Assembly: GCA_021161885.1 (NCBI GenBank) | Contig: JAGGZS010000332.1 | Span: 1 to 11,603, forward strand | DNA length: 11,603 nucleotides | Source: a bacterium | Lineage (GTDB): Bacteria > Auribacterota > Auribacteria > Auribacterales > Auribacteraceae | Direction: 5' to 3' | Shown: in pieces, positions 7,914 through 11,603 of the stretch | How the letters are laid out: every line of letters starts with the position of its first letter | Numbering within the stretch: position 1 is the first letter of the stretch | Notes under the pieces: generated by a model | Databases searched by the model: none | Seen by the model: only the letters and a program-made list of their open reading frames with translations | Told to the model about the DNA's origin: nothing | Translations under genes and position numbers: made by a program

Positions 7914-9642
7914 GGTTCACACCTCCTGAATTTATATTTTTCGACACTGGCATTCTCTCATTCTCCGGAGGAATTTCTAAATATTTAAGTACTTTTCTTG
8001 CTACTTCCCTGAATACCGGTGCCGCCACTATACCGCCGTAATATTGTCCTTTACAATCATCCATAACAACAATTATAGATATTTCAGGCATATCCGCAGG
8101 CGCATATCCAACAAAAGAGCCTACATAATTAGTATCGGAATACCTGCCGTTTATAACTTTTTGCGCGGTTCCGGTTTTTCCAGCGACTGTATATTCGTCA
8201 AGCGCCGCGTTAATGCCCGTGCCGCCTCTGCGGCAAACCATTTTAAGCGCTTCATTCATCACCTTAGCGGTTTTTGGAGAAATAACCTGCCTGATTGGTT
8301 CTTTTCCAAAAGATTTTTTTATTTTCCCATCGGGTGATATAATATTTTTCACAAAATAAGGTTTCATTAACCATCCGTCATTTGCCAAAGCCGAAACCGC
8401 TTTTAACATCTGAACCGCTGACACAGAAATTTCCTGTCCCATCGGGATACACACGATAGACAATTTAGACCACGACTTTAACGGCCTGAAAATGCCTGAT
8501 GCCTCTCCGTTGAGCAACAACCCTGGCTTTTTACCAAAATCAAACATACTAATATAGTTATAAAGTTTTTTGCGTCCAAGATTCATTGCGATCTTTGATG
8601 TTCCTATATTGCTTGAAACAGCTATTATCTGAGGAAAACTCAAATATTCATAATGATGGCAATCATGAAGAGTATGCCCGTATATTCTATATGCTCCTTT
8701 TTCGCAATAAAAAACATCCGAAAATTTTACTGCTCCTTCATTTAGCGACGATGCGCATGAAATAGTCTTAAAAATTGAACCGGGCTCAAAAATATCGGTA
8801 ACAACTCTGTTTCGCCTGTATTCCGCCGGATAATCCCCGAACCTATTCGGGTTATAGGTAGGACGAGTCGCCATTGCTAAAATCTCACCCGTGCGAGGTT
8901 TCATAACCACTATTCCGCCCCAGATAGGCTGATATTTTAAAAACGCTTTCTCAAGTTCAGATTCCGCAATATATTGGATCATTTGGTCTATTGTCAATTC
9001 TATGGAGCAACCGTCAACAGCCGGTTTTTCAAGCGGCATACAATGCCATACTTCACGCCGTTTTGCGTCTTTGCTTATAATTCTCCAGCCGTATTCACCT
9101 GACAGCTCGTTATCCATATACTTTTCCAACCCCTCCAGCCCTTCGCCGTCTATACCTACAAAACCGATTACATGGCTTAAAATCTCATTTTTGGGATAAA
9201 CCCGTTTTACTTCCTGTTTATAATATATCCCTTTTAATCCAAGTTTCTTAAACTCTGCTGTTTTATCTTTATCTACTTTGCGTTTAAGCCATACAAAAGA
9301 TCGATTACTGGTTAATTTTTTATACGCTTTTTTCTCATCAATTCCAAAATAAGATGCCAAATGGTAAGCGCAAAGATAGGGGTCTTCCACTTTTCTCGGG
9401 TCAGCGAAAAGTGAATCCACCTCAACATTTATCGCGAACGGAACACCGTTGCGGTCTCTTATCTCACCTCGTTTAGGCGAGATTTTCAGTTTCCTTATAT
9501 GCTGATTATTCGCAAGCTGTGTAAAATTATCTTTTTTTAGCTGCTGAAGATAAAAAAGGCGAGTTATTATCGTTAAAAAACAAAGGCAAAAAAAACTTCC
9601 GATAATAATAATTTTTAGATTAATTCGTGATTTTCGAATCAT
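7900..9642 (-). CDS. ftsI: Peptidoglycan D,D-transpeptidase FtsI (class B penicillin-binding protein)
   Basis: This is the septal transpeptidase that cross-links new peptidoglycan, working with FtsW. The 580-residue product has a short basic cytoplasmic tail (RKSR), one membrane anchor (about 10-31) and then a periplasmic part. The PBP dimerisation domain (about 55-210) begins with SPKRGEIRDRNG (55-66). The transpeptidase domain carries all three active-site motifs: SIFK with Ser289 as nucleophile and Lys292, SSN at 343-345, and KTGTAQK from 489. It ends about 80 residues after KTGT without a PASTA domain. Position between ftsL and murE favours FtsI over a PBP2 of elongation. The ATG is the only plausible start; an AAAGG precedes it by only two bases, an unusually close spacing. 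The gene lies 25 bases after the microprotein stop. Confidence 0.96.
   Translation of the reverse strand: MIRKSRINLKIIIIGSFFCLCFLTIITRLFYLQQLKKDNFTQLANNQHIRKLKISPKRGEIRDRNGVPFAINVEVDSLFADPRKVEDPYLCAYHLASYFGIDEKKAYKKLTSNRSFVWLKRKVDKDKTAEFKKLGLKGIYYKQEVKRVYPKNEILSHVIGFVGIDGEGLEGLEKYMDNELSGEYGWRIISKDAKRREVWHCMPLEKPAVDGCSIELTIDQMIQYIAESELEKAFLKYQPIWGGIVVMKPRTGEILAMATRPTYNPNRFGDYPAEYRRNRVVTDIFEPGSIFKTISCASSLNEGAVKFSDVFYCEKGAYRIYGHTLHDCHHYEYLSFPQIIAVSSNIGTSKIAMNLGRKKLYNYISMFDFGKKPGLLLNGEASGIFRPLKSWSKLSIVCIPMGQEISVSAVQMLKAVSALANDGWLMKPYFVKNIISPDGKIKKSFGKEPIRQVISPKTAKVMNEALKMVCRRGGTGINAALDEYTVAGKTGTAQKVINGRYSDTNYVGSFVGYAPADMPEISIIVVMDDCKGQYYGGIVAAPVFREVARKVLKYLEIPPENERMPVSKNINSGGVNHDNS
7921..7927 (-). 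promoter_or_regulatory. Ribosome binding site of murE, inside ftsI
   Basis: AGGAGGT on the minus strand, seven bases before the murE ATG at 7913. It is formed by the Gly-Gly-Val codons near the ftsI C-terminus, so the end of FtsI is constrained by the initiation signal of the next gene. This is the closest match to the consensus in the window. Confidence 0.8.
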
Positions 9643-9667
9643 TACCTTTCTTTCTATTAAAAAAGAT

Positions 9668-9763
9668 TTAACGGCTGCCGCTGCCGGCGCTTATCGCGAA
9701 AATAAATAAACTGGCGCTTATTGTGAAAAAAACATATATACCCGCGATAATAATCAATTCCAT
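9668..9763 (-). CDS. Putative 31-aa single-pass membrane microprotein between ftsL and ftsI
   Basis: I found this by reading the roughly 150-base interval between ftsL and ftsI; it is too short for usual ORF cut-offs. An ATG at 9763 opens 31 codons ending in TAA. The peptide starts MELIIIAGIYVFF, continues through a hydrophobic core and ends SAGSGSR. Residues 3-26 would form one membrane helix; the only charged residues are Glu2 and Arg31. ISA occurs twice, at 15-17 and 24-26, nine residues apart, and small residues (Ala, Ser, Gly) recur in a way that could favour helix packing. It fits the operon well: 30 bases after the ftsL stop and 25 before the ftsI ATG, same strand, with an AGG eight bases upstream as a partial ribosome binding site. 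I recognise no family. A chance ORF is possible, though spacing and composition argue against it. A role in the FtsL-FtsI part of the divisome is only inferred from position. Confidence 0.55.
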   Translation of the reverse strand: MELIIIAGIYVFFTISASLFIFAISAGSGSR

Positions 9764-9793
9764 TTTTGTCGCCTACATTTTATTGTCGTGTAA

Positions 9794-10216
9794 TTACCTT
9801 TTTACAAGTAGCTGATTATTAAGTTTATCTTTGATAAAAAATCCTTTCACTATTTGCCACAAACTTCTATTGTGATCGGCGAAATCATTTTTAATCACAG
9901 GCATACATAATAATGACGATGCCTTTTCAAGTTTATACAAATGGACTATGTTATCGCTTGAAGTTATACTGAAATCGCCCTGAAGCCTTTTTAAAACTAT
10001 TTCAGGCGACTTTAACTTCTGTATTTTAGAAGATAACTGGCGGATATCTTCGTCAACTTTAATTATATCTTGATTAACTAAGTTTATCCTATACCCGATT
10101 TTAACCTGCTGATTTTTCTGCCACACAAACACCAACGCAAACAATACACTGATAGATGCCGCGGCAATAAAAGTTGATACAAATCTTAATAAACTAAACT
10201 TGTTTTCTTTTCTCAC
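9794..10216 (-). CDS. ftsL: FtsL-like cell division protein
   Basis: FtsL is a small bitopic divisome protein that forms a coiled-coil complex with FtsB/DivIC and FtsQ and helps activate FtsWI. From the GTG at 10216 the product has 140 residues: a short basic cytoplasmic tail (MRKENKF), one membrane helix (about 12-32) and an extracytoplasmic region whose first part (about 40-80, rich in Gln, Asp, Lys, Ile, Leu) should form a coiled coil. The remaining C-terminal part to 140 makes it longer than many FtsL proteins of about 100-120 residues. I chose GTG because GAGGG lies five bases upstream. A TTG at 10231 in the same frame would add five residues but has no good ribosome binding site. FtsL diverges quickly, so the name rests on architecture, size and position between rsmH and ftsI rather than on sequence motifs. 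Confidence 0.82.
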   Translation of the reverse strand: MRKENKFSLLRFVSTFIAAASISVLFALVFVWQKNQQVKIGYRINLVNQDIIKVDEDIRQLSSKIQKLKSPEIVLKRLQGDFSITSSDNIVHLYKLEKASSLLCMPVIKNDFADHNRSLWQIVKGFFIKDKLNNQLLVKR

Positions 10217-10221
10217 AACAT

Positions 10222-10226
10222 CCCTC
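10222..10226 (-). promoter_or_regulatory. Ribosome binding site that decides the ftsL start
   Basis: GAGGG on the minus strand, five bases before the GTG at 10216 and just after the rsmH stop at 10233. It favours the GTG over the TTG at 10231, which would place this motif inside the coding region. Confidence 0.6.
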
Positions 10227-10232
10227 AACAAA

Positions 10233-11138
10233 TTATCTTTTTTCCGCTACGCGCATCTTAGCGCTTCGCGACCGTTTATTTTTACTGATTTCTTCTTCAT
10301 CCGCTACAATCGGTTTTTTGGTAATAATATCTATATGCCCGGCTTTTCTCATTTCACGAAAAGCCAGTTTAACCATTCTGTCTTCCAGAGAATGAAAACT
10401 TATTATTGCCGCCCTTGCGCCTTGAACAAGAATATCAGGTATAACATTTAATAATAATTCAAGAGAGGCAAGCTCATCGTTTGTTTCCATTCGTAAAGCC
10501 TGAAATGTCCTTGTGGCAGGATGAATTCGCCTATTTTTTCTAAATCTTACAGGAATAGCCCGAAAAACTATTTCTTCCAGTTCGCCGGTTGTTTCAATAC
10601 TTTTATTTTCTCTCGCTGATATTATTCTTTGAGCAATTCTTTTAGTCCACCGTTCTTCGCCGTATTCTTTAATAACATCGTAAAGCTCATCAAAAGTATA
10701 GGTATTTACTATATCCTTAGCGGTTTTCACTATTGATTTACCCATTCGCATATCAAGAGGACCGGAATCAGTAAACGAAAAACCCCTCTCAGGATTATCA
10801 AGCTGCATAGATGAGACACCTAAATCAGCTAATAAAGCATTCACCTTATCAATACCTTCGGATTCAAGTATCTCTTTGATATTAAAAAAATTCCCTACTA
10901 CAAACTTTATATTTTTCTTATACTTTCTTAACCGCTGTTCGGCTTTAGACAAAGCGGTTTCATCAACATCAACAGCAATCAACAACCCTTTTTTCAATCT
11001 AACGGCTTTTGCAAATTCTTCTGAATGACCGCCAAAACCAACCGTACAGTCAAGTACAACCGGGTTATCAGGCAACGCGTTTGTCAGATACTCCATAACC
11101 TGATCTTTTAACACAGGAATATGCTCTATTTTTTCCAT
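10233..11138 (-). CDS. rsmH: 16S rRNA (cytosine(1402)-N(4))-methyltransferase RsmH (MraW)
   Basis: RsmH uses S-adenosylmethionine to methylate N4 of C1402 in the decoding centre of 16S rRNA. From the ATG at 11138 the protein has 301 residues, normal for the family. It starts with IEHIPVLKDQV (4-14), followed by the SAM-binding motif LDCTVGFGGHSE (29-40), AVDVDETAL (55-63), LLADLGVSSMQLDNPERGFS (102-121), PLDMRM (127-132), ERWTKRIAQRI (162-172), HPATRTFQALRMETNDEL (206-223) and IISFHSLEDRMVK (245-257). The basic tail RSRSAKMRVAEKR is typical. A nine-residue extension to an in-frame ATG at 11165 is possible, but it would overlap mraZ, whereas the chosen start has AGGA five bases upstream and begins one base after the mraZ stop. 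Confidence 0.96.
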   Translation of the reverse strand: MEKIEHIPVLKDQVMEYLTNALPDNPVVLDCTVGFGGHSEEFAKAVRLKKGLLIAVDVDETALSKAEQRLRKYKKNIKFVVGNFFNIKEILESEGIDKVNALLADLGVSSMQLDNPERGFSFTDSGPLDMRMGKSIVKTAKDIVNTYTFDELYDVIKEYGEERWTKRIAQRIISARENKSIETTGELEEIVFRAIPVRFRKNRRIHPATRTFQALRMETNDELASLELLLNVIPDILVQGARAAIISFHSLEDRMVKLAFREMRKAGHIDIITKKPIVADEEEISKNKRSRSAKMRVAEKR

Positions 11139-11139
11139 A

Positions 11140-11580
11140 TTAATCCTGCTCCTGAAATTTCGCATCTAATTCTTCAGCAAGCAACTCAATTTGATCTTCA
11201 TTATCATCAAGAAACTTATTCCAGTTCTCTTTAGCCCATATTTCTATTTTATTGTTGACCCCGACTACCACCACTTCCTTATTAATACCCGCGTATTGAA
11301 GCAGTGGCTGTGATATCTTAACTCTCCCCTGTTTATCGGGGGTCCCTTCTATCATCCCTGAAAAAATCAAGCGTTTAAGTTTTCTGGCTTTTTCCGCAAA
11401 ATCACTTAACCCTGAATATCTTTTTTTCTGGACATCCCATTCATCTTCATCATAAACAAACAGGCATTTTTCAAATCCTTTGATGATAAAAATTTTTCCT
11501 TTCAGCAAAGCACGGAAATCAGGAGGCAAAACTACCCGTCCTTTATTATCTATTGAATAGCGGTACTCTCCGATAAACAT
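11140..11580 (-). CDS. mraZ: Transcriptional regulator MraZ
   Basis: MraZ is a DNA-binding protein of the AbrB/SpoVT swapped-hairpin type that binds direct repeats ahead of its own gene and controls the dcw cluster. The 146-residue product starts MFIGEYRYSIDNKGRVVLP, matching the usual MraZ N-terminus. The two half-domains carry the paired signatures DNKGRVVLPPDFR (11-23) and DKQGRVKISQPLL (about 82-94). A region rich in Lys and Arg (about 60-72, KARKLKRL) lies between them. I chose the ATG at 11580; a GTG at 11598 in frame would add six residues but consumes the GGGAG that serves as ribosome binding site. As in most bacteria it is the first gene of the cluster. Its operator and promoter would lie beyond the right edge and cannot be seen. 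Confidence 0.95.
   Translation of the reverse strand: MFIGEYRYSIDNKGRVVLPPDFRALLKGKIFIIKGFEKCLFVYDEDEWDVQKKRYSGLSDFAEKARKLKRLIFSGMIEGTPDKQGRVKISQPLLQYAGINKEVVVVGVNNKIEIWAKENWNKFLDDNEDQIELLAEELDAKFQEQD
11144..11153 (-). promoter_or_regulatory. Ribosome binding site of rsmH inside the end of mraZ
   Basis: The minus strand reads AGGAGCAGGA across the last mraZ codons, offering two overlapping matches: AGGA five bases and AGGAG ten bases before the ATG at 11138. This supports that ATG over the in-frame ATG at 11165 and implies coupling to mraZ translation. Confidence 0.65.
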
Positions 11581-11591
11581 TTTTTCATCAA

Positions 11592-11596
11592 CTCCC
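11592..11596 (-). promoter_or_regulatory. Probable ribosome binding site of mraZ
   Basis: GGGAG on the minus strand, eleven bases before the ATG at 11580, a rather long but acceptable spacing. Only seven more bases of upstream sequence are present, so the promoter and MraZ operator repeats are outside the window. Confidence 0.45.
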
Positions 11597-11603
11597 ACGT
11601 AAA

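Noticed and set aside
9650..9686. Terminator-like GC hairpin followed by a T-run between the microprotein and ftsI
   Set aside because: On the minus strand CGGC and GCCG can pair around a seven-base loop, but the stem has only four base pairs and the T-run starts about eight bases later. It is too weak to call a terminator, though a mild attenuator is not excluded.
11139..11165. ATG at 11165 as the rsmH start
   Set aside because: It would overlap mraZ by 26 bases and add residues absent from the usual HIPVL start; the ATG at 11138 has a good ribosome binding site.
11581..11598. GTG at 11598 as the mraZ start
   Set aside because: MraZ proteins normally begin at the MF-x-G motif, and the upstream GGGAG would be used up as coding sequence.

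Overview
This window is a single, tightly packed division and cell wall (dcw) cluster read entirely on the minus strand. In transcription order, from the right edge to the left, it holds mraZ, rsmH, ftsL, an unlisted 31-codon membrane microprotein, ftsI, murE, murF, mraY, murD, a LysM lipoprotein gene, ftsW and a 5' portion of murG cut by the left edge. No RNA genes, mobile elements, CRISPR arrays, integrase genes or convincing terminators are visible. No stretch of 300 bases lacks a gene; the longest interval between the classical genes (about 150 bases, ftsL to ftsI) is mostly filled by the microprotein gene.

The DNA is AT-rich. The organism is a diderm (outer-membrane lipoprotein signal, MurE of the meso-diaminopimelate type). 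The murD - LysM lipoprotein - ftsW - murG order recalls the chlamydial murF-mraY-murD-nlpD-ftsW-murG run. This points, by inference only, to a PVC-superphylum or candidate-phylum bacterium such as an Omnitrophota-like lineage. The sequence cannot fix the taxon.

Right part (about 9.6-11.6 kb): mraZ (transcriptional regulator of the cluster), rsmH (16S rRNA m4C methyltransferase), ftsL (divisome bitopic protein) and the microprotein. Middle part (about 2.5-9.6 kb): ftsI (septal transpeptidase), murE and murF (addition of residue 3 and of D-Ala-D-Ala), mraY (lipid I synthesis) and murD (D-Glu addition). Left part (1-2.5 kb): LysM lipoprotein, ftsW (septal glycosyltransferase) and murG (lipid II synthesis).

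Together these genes make UDP-MurNAc-pentapeptide, load it on the lipid carrier, complete lipid II, and polymerise and cross-link it at the septum. Spacings of 0-33 bases, one 14-base overlap (ftsI/murE) and ribosome binding sites inside preceding genes indicate one long transcript with translational coupling. Its promoter would lie beyond the right edge. The two points that depart from a textbook cluster are the 31-aa hydrophobic ORF between ftsL and ftsI and the LysM lipoprotein between murD and ftsW.
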